From contig JAQSEB010000045.1 of the NCBI GenBank assembly GCA_030063045.1, positions 620,001-684,000 of the forward strand: a stretch of 64,000 nucleotides of DNA, in the 5' to 3' direction. This DNA comes from Pratylenchus scribneri. Taxonomy: Eukaryota; Nematoda; Chromadorea; Rhabditida; Pratylenchidae. The position numbers were made by a program, and so were the translations under genes. The notes beneath the pieces are model-generated. The model worked only from the letters and a program-made list of their open reading frames with translations, searched no databases and was not told the origin of the DNA. Shown piece by piece: positions 23,277 through 33,890 of the stretch (position 1 is the first letter of the stretch; each line of letters begins with the position of its first letter).

Positions 23277-26200
23277 TTAATTGTCTCCTCCTCCGTTGGT
23301 CCAACATTTCTTGTGAAAAAGGAAATGATCCTCAATAATTGTTTGAATGAAATAATAGCCATGGTCATAGCCGTGATGGAGTCGATATCTGCAAAGAAGA
23401 ATGTTGGAATGAATGAGAAGCAAAAAAATGTTTAAATAATTTTATTAATTTACTTATAAAAGATTGAATGAAAATAGGATTTTTTGAGGTCACAGATTAT
23501 ATGGCCACAATAAAATCCGAAAAAATTAAAAGTTAAGGGTGGTAATTATTCGGTTTTATCCACACTTTATTAGGTAATATTGGATATATATTGCAGCTAA
23601 TTTTGGGATTTGGCTAATTCCAGGGAATTAATTAGCTAATAAGTGCTGGGATAATTTTGGGAATTCTGGCTTCTAGGCATCGTACAAACTCGAGAATAGG
23701 CTCATTCGACTCGGCATGGTCGATTTAGTTAATGAAATTAATTCAGATTATTTTGAGCTTGTTTTTATAAGTTGCATAAATGTTAAATCTAAACCGGTTT
23801 ACTAACTTTTAAACGAACCGTTGCTTAAATCAAATCAGTTTAGATTAACTAATTTTTGACCGTTGCTTAAATACAAACCGGTTTTGGTTTACTAATTTTT
23901 GAACTATAGCTTAAACCTTAACCGGTTTTGATTTAGTGACTTTTGTCTAATCCTTAACAAAATTCTAAAATTGAAATTTCATATAGATTAAATCGACCAT
24001 GCCGAATCGAATGTGCCGGTATTCTCGAATCTGTACGACACTAGAAACCGAAATTTCCGAAATTAACCAAGAAAATCACTTGGGTAATTCCAGAATTAAC
24101 GAATTTCCGATATTAACATTAATATAGATTTGGCCACATTTTATGGCCTCAAAAATGCCAATTTTTCTTACAGTTTCGAATAAATTCATTGATTTTATGG
24201 GAAATTCTAATTTAATAATTATCCAAAAATGCTCACTTCCAATTGATGTTTGGATTGGAGACGGAGAGCATATTGTCGGGCAACAAATCATTGGCCAGAA
24301 ATTGATCGGCCGAACCCTGGAAGAATTTTAGATATTTTTAAGGGAATTACGGATTAAACCTGATCAATGAGGATTTCCCTCTTCGGTCCCGTGTATTTTT
24401 TGGTCACTTCCGTCGAATCATATTCCGCCCATTTTTCACGATTCTCCTCCAGAGGGCCCAAAAAACCGGTGAAATATTTATGGCCAAACAACGGTGAATT
24501 TATTGGATTTGAGATTGGAGCGAAGGCGGAAATCGATTTGAAAAGACCCGGATTTTTCAGGCCAATTTGGAGTGCACCTTTGAAAAAGATTGTGGTTGAA
24601 TTAATTTTCTGGAAAATAAAGCCGATTATTTATTAGCCGATTTTGAATTGGACAATTTTTAAATACCGTGTAGCTTTGATCAAGGGCTTTATCGATTCTT
24701 TAGTATCAGTTTTGTCTGTGGAAGATTTCAATTTCTAATCGAAATGTCCAATTTTTAACCGAAGTTATGGCCAATTAAATGTTAGGGTTTTTAAACCGGT
24801 TTAATATTACAAAATCGAATAAATATTGGCAAAATTAGCATTTCCGTAACTACATCGATCATGCCTTATCAAATGGGCCACAAATTTTTTAGGATGCCTA
24901 GCTGCTTAGATTTAGCCATTGATTACAAAAGAAGTACTAGTCGATCCTTTTTGATCTAGCCATTGATCATAAACAGTACTTGCCGGTTATCTGTCTGTAA
25001 CCAAATTTTTTGAATTAAAGGTCCCTTTTTAAGTGATTAAGATTAGGGTGGATAAGAGTTACGGATATTTGAGAATATCTCTGAATGACTCTAACCCACC
25101 CTATACCGGGCTACCCATGGGTGTTATGGTTATCTTTCCCCATTGACCAAATAATAAATTTGGTGACAGATTACCGGAAAATACATCATATACTATAAGT
25201 AAAATGTCTTCCACTATATTATTTTTGGTCCGTATAATTCTGAATCGGCTGATAAATTTAGCATGGATTGCAACATATATAATTTAATTGAATATTGAAC
25301 CTAATCCTCCCATTGAATGCCCAAAAATTCCACATTGGCTTTGATCGACCGGGAATTGTGCAAAAATGAATGGCACAAATTCCTCCACAATATATGAGTA
25401 CATTTGATAATGTTGAACAAATTTTGGTTCCGTTGCATTCAAATAACTTTAAATTAATTTTAAATTATTAATGAATTTGTTATAGCTAATATTGGATGAA
25501 TCCGGAATTAGCTGGATGCTGGGCTAGTTAATTTTGGAAATTTCGGTTTCTAGACAACTCAAAAATTTGAGAAAATACTATTTCGATCCAAAATGGTCCA
25601 TTCATTCTATGAAATGTGAATTTCCGACTAATATGAAATTGTTTGAAATGCTGAACCGTTGCGTTAACCCAAATGCCAAAAAGCGGTTTTGGTTTAATAA
25701 TTTTTGATTGAGCTTAAATATCGGTTAGAAATTTCAAAGACTTAATTGACCATATAGAATCGTGAAACTAATTTTTTAAAACATTCTGTTGCCGAAAAAT
25801 TTACATTCTTTTGCCGAAAAATCGGTTTTCCTTGGATTATTTTTTATGCTTAATCCTTGACCATATAAATATTTAACTATACGAGAGAGCCCATTGAGAT
25901 TCATCGTTTTTCTCGGTTTGGCCAAAAATCAGTGTTAAACTGTTAAAACTCTTTTTATTTTACTTTTAAAACTCTTTTAGTTTGAGCTAAACACAAGCAA
26001 TCTATATGCTAATTGATACTTACGATCTAAGATCAAGTATTAATATGTTATTAACTTTCGGCAAAAGAATGCGATTTTCTGGTATTTCGGCAAAAAATTG
26101 TTATCCGAACCTATTCTCGTATCGGTATTAAGCCTAGAAACAGAGATTTAAAAATTGCCAGCCTAAAATATACAACTTATTCCTGGAATTTGCCAATTTC

Positions 26201-27220
26201 CAATATTATCTGTAACCGATGGAATTGTGCCCTTACAATCCGGCGGATGCACCAAATGTTGGATCATCCCCATAGCCAACCGGCACATCCTTTCCCCTGG
26301 GACTGGTGTCCGAATTGACCACAACAATTTGGTGGGCCGATGCAAAACGTTGCATTCCACTTTTGATGATGAAATTTTCTTCAGTGCATGTTATCCCTTA
26401 AATCAATGATTTATTTATAATTAATATGGCCCAAAGCCGTTTATTCTAACTCAACAATGACTGAACCAATTTAGGCGATTTAGTAGCAAATAGTCGAAAA
26501 GATTGTTGGCTATCAAATGTGACTAATTTTGTTTATATCGGTTCTGAATTGATGGAGTTGTTTGTACTACCCAATCAAAAATCATTACAAATGACCTTTA
26601 ATATTTATCAGCGAAATTTACGTCAGTTTTTTAAGTCATAAATCCTTCAATTCCTAACTGATTTAAATGAAATTAATATCAATTGATAGCCAATATTCCG
26701 CTCTTTATTGATGAGAAAATGTTGAATATTTGTTCAGTCATTGATGAGCCATTATAAATTGCGAAAAGTTGGGCTGCTCTGATAGATCGGATTTAAATAA
26801 AAATTATTTAATCTTTCCAAAAATATTTATCTAGGTTTAATTTGTATGATAAAACATGAATTTAAAATATTTCAATCATATCTGGCAATTTTGGTAAGAA
26901 TTATTTAGTAAATTTGCCATTCAGTTTAATAAGATTGCCAAAAACAACAAAATATAATGTCTAGGAAAAGCTCAATTTTGTAAAAATTATTGAAAACCTG
27001 ATAGCCAAAAAAGAACAGGAAATTTTTTATCGGGTTGTTGTTCTGAATTATCGGGCAAATAAATGCCAAATTTCATTGGACATTGAAGTTTTTGACTAAA
27101 AATTCATTTGTAAATTATTTTAAAACATTTTTTCGACCTTTCATGCTCAAATACTTTTTGATATCCTCGGAATGAACGACTTGAAGAAATTTGTTTCAAT
27201 AATGACGAAGATGAACTCAT
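23277..27220 (-). CDS. ESD: S-formylglutathione hydrolase (esterase D)
   Basis: Seven exons join in frame: 27220-27138, 27095-26998, 26396-26237, 25446-25301, 24577-24360, 24316-24237, 23388-23277 (298 aa; human ESD is 282). The enzyme hydrolyses S-formylglutathione to formate and glutathione, the second step of glutathione-dependent formaldehyde detoxification; it is cytosolic. Family landmarks appear in order: GYQKVFEHES, MKFGIYLP, PVLFWLSG, TCTEENFI, SDTSPRG, MYSYIVEE, the nucleophile motif FGHSMGG (Ser158), LKNPGLFKSISAFAP, ILIDQGSADQF (acid residue) and GYDHGYYF (catalytic His271). All triad positions are intact. An acceptor, AATTTAG, lies two bases before the ATG, as for a trans-spliced message. 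The start is 238 bp downstream of the stop of the small gene at 27458-28222, same strand. Introns 3, 4 and 5 hold mobile-element sequence. The C-terminus (CWTNGGGDN) is divergent. Confidence 0.95.
23665..24050. mobile_element. Inverted-repeat element in the last ESD intron (family C)
   Basis: The ends TTCTAGGCATCGTACA... and ...TGTACGACACTAGAA are inverted copies, followed inward by the inverted pair 'actcggcatggtcgattta' / 'taaatcgaccatgccgaatc'. The interior has three diverged repeats of 'gcttaaa(t/c)..aaccggttttg(g/a)ttta'. Weaker relatives lie at about 25540-25770 and about 28665-28720. Confidence 0.55.
25790..26100. mobile_element. Decayed family E element in ESD intron 3
   Basis: The ends 'acattcttttgccgaaaaatcg' and 'cggcaaaagaatgcgattttctgg' are inverted relatives. 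The interior includes 'aaactcttttagtttgagctaaac', which also occurs as 'aactcttttagttttgaactaaac' in the 6900-7275 element. It has no coding content. Confidence 0.4.
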
Positions 27221-27457
27221 TTCTAAATTAATATAAATAATTATTTCCATAAACCATAGGATAAATAATATTGGGTGTGGCGGCTTTAGTGCTCAGCGAA
27301 AAATGAAAATTAAAACAATTCAATCAAACAATATTTTGGTAATTTACTTTTACTAACATTTAATAAATCATGTTTAGAAACTGCTTACTTAAGAGTTTTT
27401 CAACATGCTGATTCCTATATTGGATTTTGAACTTTTAAATGAAAAGCGTTTGGTTAA

Positions 27458-28222
27458 TTAAACTGTCTTATTTTTTCCGCTGAACTGATGAGCCAGCACC
27501 ATCAGTCCATCAGTTAACTAATATGCGACATTTACCTAAATCCTCTATTAGTAACCCCGGGATTACTAATTTTCAAAGACTCACTAGAGGGGGTCATTAA
27601 TAGAGGAGGGGGGTCTGTTTCTAATAAAAGGTGGGTCAATAAATTCAGAGAGGGAAAATGAATGAAAAATAAAATTTATTTAATAAAATTTGTGACCAAA
27701 AGAACAGGTTTCTACAATCAAAAATATCTTTTTAGAAATTTTTAAATAATTTTTTTAATATTTTTAATAATTCTCAAAACAAAAAACATTTAAAGATTCG
27801 AAAAATAAAAGTTGAAAAAAAAAACATTTTTGGGTAAGAGATATAATTAGAGGGTGGGGGTTTCTAATAGATTAGTGGGGGTCATTAAATTTCAGAGACC
27901 CTCTTGGGGGGTTATTAATAGGAATAGGAGGGAGGGATTAGTAATAAAAGATTTACGATACTTATCAAAGCCGATTGTTGGGTGGTTTCGGGTCGAGTTT
28001 GGGCAGGGCCAGCATTCACTGAAGCAATTTGATTATTCATTAGAATGGACTAAAATTTAAATTTATTCCTCATATTCTTCTAAGATTTACCTGTTGCATG
28101 ATTATTTCAAAAGATAATTTCGACTGTGCCCAAACACGTAAATCTTGGTCAATATCGGTGGCTATAAACTCACTTAATTCTCTAATTCTTCTTTCAATTA
28201 TCTCCAAATTTTGATTTTCCAT
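27458..28222 (-). CDS. Small conserved-looking protein (95 aa), upstream partner of ESD
   Basis: Three exons on the minus strand join in phase: 28222-28091 (MENQNLEIIERRIRELSEF...), 28049-27957 and 27517-27458 (ending HQFSGKNKTV). I do not recognise the family. The N-terminal 44 residues are predicted helical with heptad-like Ile/Leu spacing (LEIIERRIRELSEFI), so it may be a small coiled-coil subunit. An acceptor, TATTTAG, lies three bases before the ATG, consistent with trans-splicing. The gene ends 238 bp before the ESD start on the same strand, spacing typical of nematode operons. Intron 2 is almost entirely a MITE, and its donor (ATC|GTAAAT) lies in the element terminus. Confidence 0.7.
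27534..27957. mobile_element. MITE filling intron 2 of the 95-aa gene
   Basis: The left end 'taaatcctctattagtaacccc' and right end 'ggattagtaataaaagattta' are inverted copies. The interior has repeated 'ggggtcattaa(t)', 'cagag(a)g', 'gggtttctaatag' words. The plus-strand ORF at 27854-28060 runs across it and the host exon and is not a gene. Confidence 0.55.
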
Positions 28223-28284
28223 TACCTAAATATATAAAAAAATTAAAACAAATATTTTTTAGAAATCTCCATTTCTATTAGGTA

Positions 28285-28640
28285 ACTTAGAACGGCGACG
28301 GCGAGGGACATGGCGAGCAATAACTCGCCACCGAATTAAGCATTTTAAATGATCTAAAGTTCATTTAGTAGCCCTAAATAATTGATAAATTAATCATCCA
28401 AAACTATAAAGTTTTGGACAAGAAATGGCCATAAATAAAAAAAACAAAGTCAATTTTTGTTATTTTTCTAAGTTTTTGGCCATTTCTTGGTCAAAATTTT
28501 ATAGTTTTGGTTGATCAATACACCAATGGATAGATAATAATTAGGGCTACTATGCACTTTAAGAGCATTTAAATTGGTTAAAGACTCATTAGCTTTGGCT
28601 CGTCAAAATCGCTAAATAAGACCGAAGTGGCGAAACCGAA
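28285..28640. mobile_element. Family B MITE, copy 1 (between divergent genes)
   Basis: The hairpin core reads 'catccaaaactataaagttttgg..aagaaatggccata' on the left and 'tttttggccatttcttgg..aaaattttatagttttgg' on the right. Outer arms carry 'gcgagcaataactcgcc' and 'ggctcgtcaaaatcgct'. Same family as 29523-29855 and 57141-57504. It sits in the shared upstream region of the 95-aa gene and the HAD gene. Confidence 0.6.
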
Positions 28641-29074
28641 ATGACCCCAACCGAACTTAGAGACCTATCATTCGGCTTGGCGTGGCCGATTTAGTCTATT
28701 AAATTTCAATTTTATACTAGGTTAAGTTTGTCTTTTGAAAAGTTGAACCGTTTTCTAAAACTCTGATAATATCAAAAAATCAATAAAAAAAATTAGGTAG
28801 GAAGTAGAATATAAATATTATCGGCTCAAATTTTTATCATTCAACAAATATGGCCCCATTCTATTTGTATGATAAAAAATAAAAAAATCAAATCGCCTAT
28901 AATGCTACCCTTTTGCTTTTCAAATTTTCCTTATCATCTTATCTTAATCTTATCAATTCTTTTTTCCCATCTTAAAGAAAGTCCAAAAAAATAAATTAAA
29001 ATTTTTATTAGTGTTTTTCTCTCATTTTACAAAAAGAAATTTCGCTCAAAATATATTTTTAGAGAAAAATTGCA

Positions 29075-32000
29075 ATGACCAATTGTGACATTCATAAAAA
29101 TATAACACACGTAATCTTCGATTTTGATGGAATTTTGGTTGATACCGAACGACTTTATACCGAGGCCAATGAACGAACACTGGAAAAATTTGGTGGAAAA
29201 TTCACAATTGAACTGTGAGCTATTTTTCGGGTGCGCCCCAACTTATTGACTTCCGACTTGTCGTCGTCCGATGTCGCCTTATGAAAAACTCATCAAGGAC
29301 TAATACGATTTTAAAGGTTTTAGTATCAAATTAAAGAGCAAGCTTTTCGCTATCAAAAGGTTATTTATAATTTATTTAAAATTGGTTCAAAATTGATGGA
29401 AGCGATGCTCAAAAAATCACTGATGATTTTGATAATCTCTAGTAAAAGCCGTTAAATGGTTTTATGTGAATAACTCCTAAACCAACTGACCAATCTAATA
29501 AAAATATCAGCGGGGGATATTTCGGTCTCATCAGAGAAATACACGAGCCATAGCTCACCAACCATTTAATCATTTAAATGATCAAAAGAGTATTTATCGG
29601 CTATTCATTGATATATTGATAATCCAAAAGCCAAAACTATAAAGCTTTGGCCAAGATATGGCCATAAATTCAAAAACAAATGCGATTTTCTAAGTTTTTG
29701 GCCATATCTTGGTGAAAACTTTATAGTTTTGGATGCTCAATGCATCAATGGATAGATAAAATAATTAGGGCAATTAAATGCTTTTTTGATCATTTAATTT
29801 GGTTAAACTGCTGGTGAACTATGGCTCGTCAAAATCGCTGACTGAGAAAATAAATTGAAGAGACCCCCAACTGTCATTTGATAGTCAATATAGCCTTCTC
29901 TTTAATTTGATACTATAGCCATTAAAATTGGTTCCTTATTGAGTTATTACAAAAAGGGGACAAATTAGGTCGACAAGAAATTGGGCTGTTCCCGAATATT
30001 TTCGGTTTTAATCGAAATTGAAAAAATTACTTAAAGAAAAGCATTGATGATGGGCAAGAAAAAGGAAGAAGCGGTTAAGGTGTTGATTGAGGCAGCCGGT
30101 CTAAATGGCAAAGTCAGTTGCGAAGAATACATGGCGGAATATGACAAAAACATTGAGGAATGTATGCGACAAACAGAGGTTTCAAATTTGGACAATTAGA
30201 TAAAGAATAGATTTTAAAATTGGGGATAAAACATTGAAGATGGCGAAAAAGATTATAAAGGTTTATAACCGTTCATTGGTTTTCCTAGACCCTCAATCCA
30301 CATATGCAATCGATACATCTCATCAAAACGCATATTTGATAATGATTTGGATTAGGTTTAATAAATTCTAAATGTTTTGAACCAAAATTTAAGATTTGGT
30401 ACTCATTATTAGTATTTAAATTGGGTCCCCCTTTTTCCTCAAAGGGAAAAAGTGAAAGGTCCCCTCACTATTGGTGTTAGGATAAGATTAGGGGGTACGG
30501 TAAGGTTTTTGTCCCACCGTATCCCTGAATAACCCTAACCCTAATCCTGCTGAAGACCCAAAAAGAGAACCTTCACTTTTTTATGTTTACCTTCTCAACA
30601 AAAAAGAGCACCCAAACTAGATAAGTTATAAGTATCTATCTAATTGTAAGATTTAATTAAAGAGTTTGTTTCAATTTTAGTCAAACCATTATTAATTATA
30701 TACCATTCGACGCGTCTTAATGAGATCTATCAATTTTGTATAGGGTTCGTGGTCCTAGGGCAAACAATTGAACTGCTATAAAGCTTTTCGCTATTTTCAA
30801 TGTTTTTAGGCCAAATTAAAATATTCATTCGATAAATATTGATGAAAATTTGTCTCTGATTTTTCAGGCTCTACCCGGTGCTGATAAACTTCTGCGACAT
30901 TTTTACAAAAACAAAATTCCATTGGCCATTTGTACTGGCTCTGATCAAATTGAATTCAAACATAAAACAACAAAATTCGCCGATTGGCTTGAAATGATCC
31001 CGAAAGAGCTTAGGCTGCTTTGTGGAAGTGATCCAGGTCAAAATAAAAGACCAAAGAGTCCTTTTATAGAAAAAATATATTTTTGGCACATATTTAACCC
31101 CGAATCCAGTTTTTGACTTCTAATAAATCTGAAAAGCGATTTTAAACCCTATAAACTTTATACCAATTTGTTGGTATTTATCGGGTTTACATCCGCTTTT
31201 TTGTTGAGATAGGAAAAGTTGAGGGTCCCCCTTTAGGGTCATCTGGATTTGGGTTAGTGTCATTCAGGGATAAGAGGATGGGGCAAAGTCATCTCATCTT
31301 ATTTTAAACCCTATAAAACCCATAAAGAGACCCCTCAATTTTTCCCCAATTTTCTCCCTTTTGAGGAAAAAACGGATGTAAACAAGAAAAGTACCAATTT
31401 GAGATTTTATCTAAACGCATTGATTTCGAATGGTATATTTATATTATAAATATAGAGTCCGAAAAACCCGGCTTTTTGGGAATTTTTTTATGAGCCCGGA
31501 ACCCGGCACATTTTAAAACACAACCCGTCCCAGAAGCCGACCCGTTAATTATTTGTAATTTTCCGAAAACCGGCCAAAACTGATTCTTTTTTTTTTGCCG
31601 GGCCCGGGTAATTTTTTCTGAAAAAAACCCGGAACCGGGCCCGAAAATTTTGAAAAACCGGACTCTAATAAAATAACACGTTTTGGCCCGAAATTAAAGA
31701 GTATAAAACCAAAAACGTGAAATATTGTTTAGACGGTTTAATTCGAAACAATTTCGATTTAAAATTAATATGTCAAAAGATACGTCCCGCCGGTGAGATT
31801 TACAAATTAATAGGTCAAAAAACTGCTATTTGGGCAAAAATAGAAAAAAATTTCTTTCATTTTTATTTAAAAAACAAATAAACAATAAATTTAAGAAGTG
31901 ACAGAAGGGAAACCATCGCCACTGCCTTATCAAATTGTGCTTCGTCGTTTCAAAACGGTCTATCCGAATGAGCCAGTACCAAAGCCAGAAAATGTGCTAG

Positions 32001-32877
32001 TTTTTGAAGACTCAATCAATGGAGTCCGGAGTGCAGTTGCTGCCGGATGCACGGTTTGACTTATTCCCAAATATTTTTAGTTTCAGATAGTATTTAATTA
32101 GGAAAATAAACGGTATAATTCTTAATTAACCGACCGCAGTTTTAAAATTTTTTTTCGTTATTCTTATTTTATTATTCTTATTTGATTGTAAAACGATGAA
32201 AAAATATTCTTTGGGTGTTTTTAGGATTGACCAATTTTGGAGATAACTTAAGGTAATTTAAGGCATAAATTATCTTATTATGTTACCATTACCTGTTACC
32301 ACCATTTAAGGTGAGATAAGAAGTATCAAAAAATATTGAAATTTAGAATAAAGTTGGGCGAGAAGATAAAAATAATTCAATGGTTTGACCTAGACCTTTA
32401 GACCATATTCCCAATCGATAGATCTAATCAAAAATTCGTCGATTTATATATAATTTGACATATTTGGTCAAAAATTAAGGGTATAAAAATTTTAAGAATT
32501 CTATAATTTGAAACTTATTTAAAATTGGTTAAACCTAGGCCAAATCATAATCAAGCGATACGTCTCGAAAGATCAATTGATTAGGTATAGAGTTTGGGGG
32601 TTTAGGAAAAAAAAAATACTGAACAATTTTTATTTTTATGCCATTTTTAATGTTTTTTTCGTCATTTTAAATATTTACTTTAAAACTTTTAATTCATCAT
32701 TTTTTAAAGGTAATTATGGTGCCTCAGCATGATCAATTGCCACAAAATTGGCGTGAACAGCTGCCGAAAAGCCCAAATTTGGTGGAAATTTTACAATCGT
32801 TGAATCATGTTCAAATGGAGCAATTCGGCCTTCCTCCATTCACCAATGATGATGACGATTTGAAATTGATCAATTGA
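29075..32877 (+). CDS. HAD-superfamily phosphatase, HDHD1/pseudouridine-5'-phosphatase type
   Basis: Five exons join in phase: 29075-29214, 30037-30178, 30868-31036, 31896-32053, 32710-32877 (258 aa). HAD motif I is FDFDGILVDTE (Asp16 nucleophile, Asp18 acid/base), motif II is the Thr in ICTGSD (117), motif III is Lys156 in EGKPSP, and motif IV is VFEDSINGV (Glu188/Asp189). The cap follows motif I (LKALMMGKKKEEA), as in the HDHD1/GS1 group, and ALPGADKLLRHF and VIMVPQHD match that group. Members dephosphorylate small phosphates; human HDHD1 acts on pseudouridine 5'-phosphate, so the substrate here is inference. The C-terminal tail (NDDDDLKLIN) is extra. Every intron carries at least one inverted-repeat element, so the gene is much longer than its coding length. 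It is divergent from the 95-aa/ESD pair. Confidence 0.93.
29523..29855. mobile_element. Family B MITE, copy 2 (HAD intron 1)
   Basis: It has the same hairpin core as the other two copies: 'gccaaaactataaagctttggccaagatatggccata' and its inverted partner 'tttttggccatatcttggtgaaaactttatagttttgg'. The outer arms 'cacgagccatagctcacc' and 'ggtgaactatggctcgtc' are inverted. Confidence 0.65.
30270..30790. mobile_element. Nested elements in HAD intron 2 (family E with a family D hairpin inside)
   Basis: The outer pair is 'ttttcctagaccctcaatcc.. cgatacatctcatcaaaacgc' against '..cgacgcgtcttaatgagatctatc..tatagggttcgtggtcctagg'. Inside, about 30418-30615 is a second hairpin with ends 'ttgggtcccc' and 'gcacccaaa' and the mirrored words 'gattagggggtacgg' / 'ccgtatccctgaataaccctaacc'. 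This layout suggests insertion of one into the other. Confidence 0.45.
31185..31385. mobile_element. Family D hairpin element in HAD intron 3
   Basis: 'gtttacatccgcttttttgttgaga' at the left returns inverted as 'ttgaggaaaaaacggatgtaaac' at the right. Inner mirrored words include 'gttgagggtccccctttagggt' and 'aaagagacccctcaa'. It is related to 30418-30615, which shares 'gggtcccccttt' and 'tattcaggga/cattcaggga'. Confidence 0.5.
31453..31667. mobile_element. GC-rich CCCGG element in HAD intron 3
   Basis: The ends TAGAGTCCG and CGGACTCTA are perfect inverted repeats. The interior is dominated by CCCGG/CCGGG words (aaaacccggc, gggcccgggt, ggaaccgggccc), in sharp contrast to the AT-rich intron. 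No ORF is present. Confidence 0.6.
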
Positions 32878-33890
32878 AATGAAACATGAAAATTACAGAA
32901 AATGAGCGATGATAAAATTAGATTTTAAATTATTAATTTATTCAGTACTTGTGATTGTGATCAATACTTAAATTATTGTTCATTATTGTCATTTTCATGA
33001 TTTTACAATAAAAATGCAAATTCTAAATATATTATATTTATTCAATTCCATTTTTTCTTGAATCTAGTGATTAATTTAATTTTCGGATTCACTGTTATGG
33101 GTAAATTTCAAATATGTATATATATATTATAGAAAAATGAAATTTTATAACTTCTTTCGAAAATTCATGAGAAAAAAGAGACTATTAGTATTTTGGTAGA
33201 TTTTTCGAGGTCGAAACTCGAAAAGAGAATGCCAGCAGCAGCAGGAAAGATCATTACCCGGACTCTCACAAAATAGAAATGCACAAAATTTTGAGAATTT
33301 ATTTTTTTGTGGATTTAATTGCCAAAATTCGCCCCTTCTCTAACATCTTGTAAAATTATTTGTGAAACCACCTTAGAAGATAAAGTTCACCATTTTCACA
33401 CATTGTAGCAAATTTGCCAAAATTTTTTCATATTTTGAGACTCCAGGTGTGATATCTTAAAAATGTGGTAAAAGTACCAGGTAAAAGAACCTCTGGTAAA
33501 ATGACAACCCTGCCCCATCCCAGGGTTAAAATTTTACTTTTTTTACCTGCTGGTTCTTTTCCCTTCTATTTGGGGCTTACCTGCTTTTTAAGATATGCTC
33601 CTTATATTCTTATATTTACCTGGTAAAAATAGTATTTACTAGCAGGTAAATTTACCATTACCTCGTTTTTAAGATAGGGGCCCGGGTAAATTCCAAATAG
33701 GAGAAAATGAATAACGATTTGCATATTTGTCAAAAATTTTTTTCAGAAAATTTTAATCTAAGATTTCTGGGAAGAATTAATTTCACCTGTTTTGCGAAAA
33801 GAATTAAATCCGCTTTTTTTACAAAAAATAATGTTTCTGGAAACATTTTAATCTATGGTTTCCGGAAAGAATTATATTATTATTCTTAAC
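32878..33890. other. 3' flank of HAD gene; fold-back sequence
   Basis: An AATAAA lies at about 33008. Positions about 33440-33680 form a fold-back: 'tatcttaaaaatgtggtaaaagtaccaggtaaaagaacc' at the left and 'ggttctttt...cttacctgctttttaagatat' at the right, with several further (g)gtaaa / tttacc words. The small plus ORF at 33707-33889 shows no family signal. Confidence 0.4.

Noticed and set aside
24143..24636. Plus-strand ORFs within the ESD gene
   Set aside because: Antisense to ESD exons 5 and 6, whose minus-strand reading matches the family exactly.
27854..28060. 68-codon plus-strand ORF
   Set aside because: Spans a MITE and the antisense of exon 2 of the 95-aa gene.
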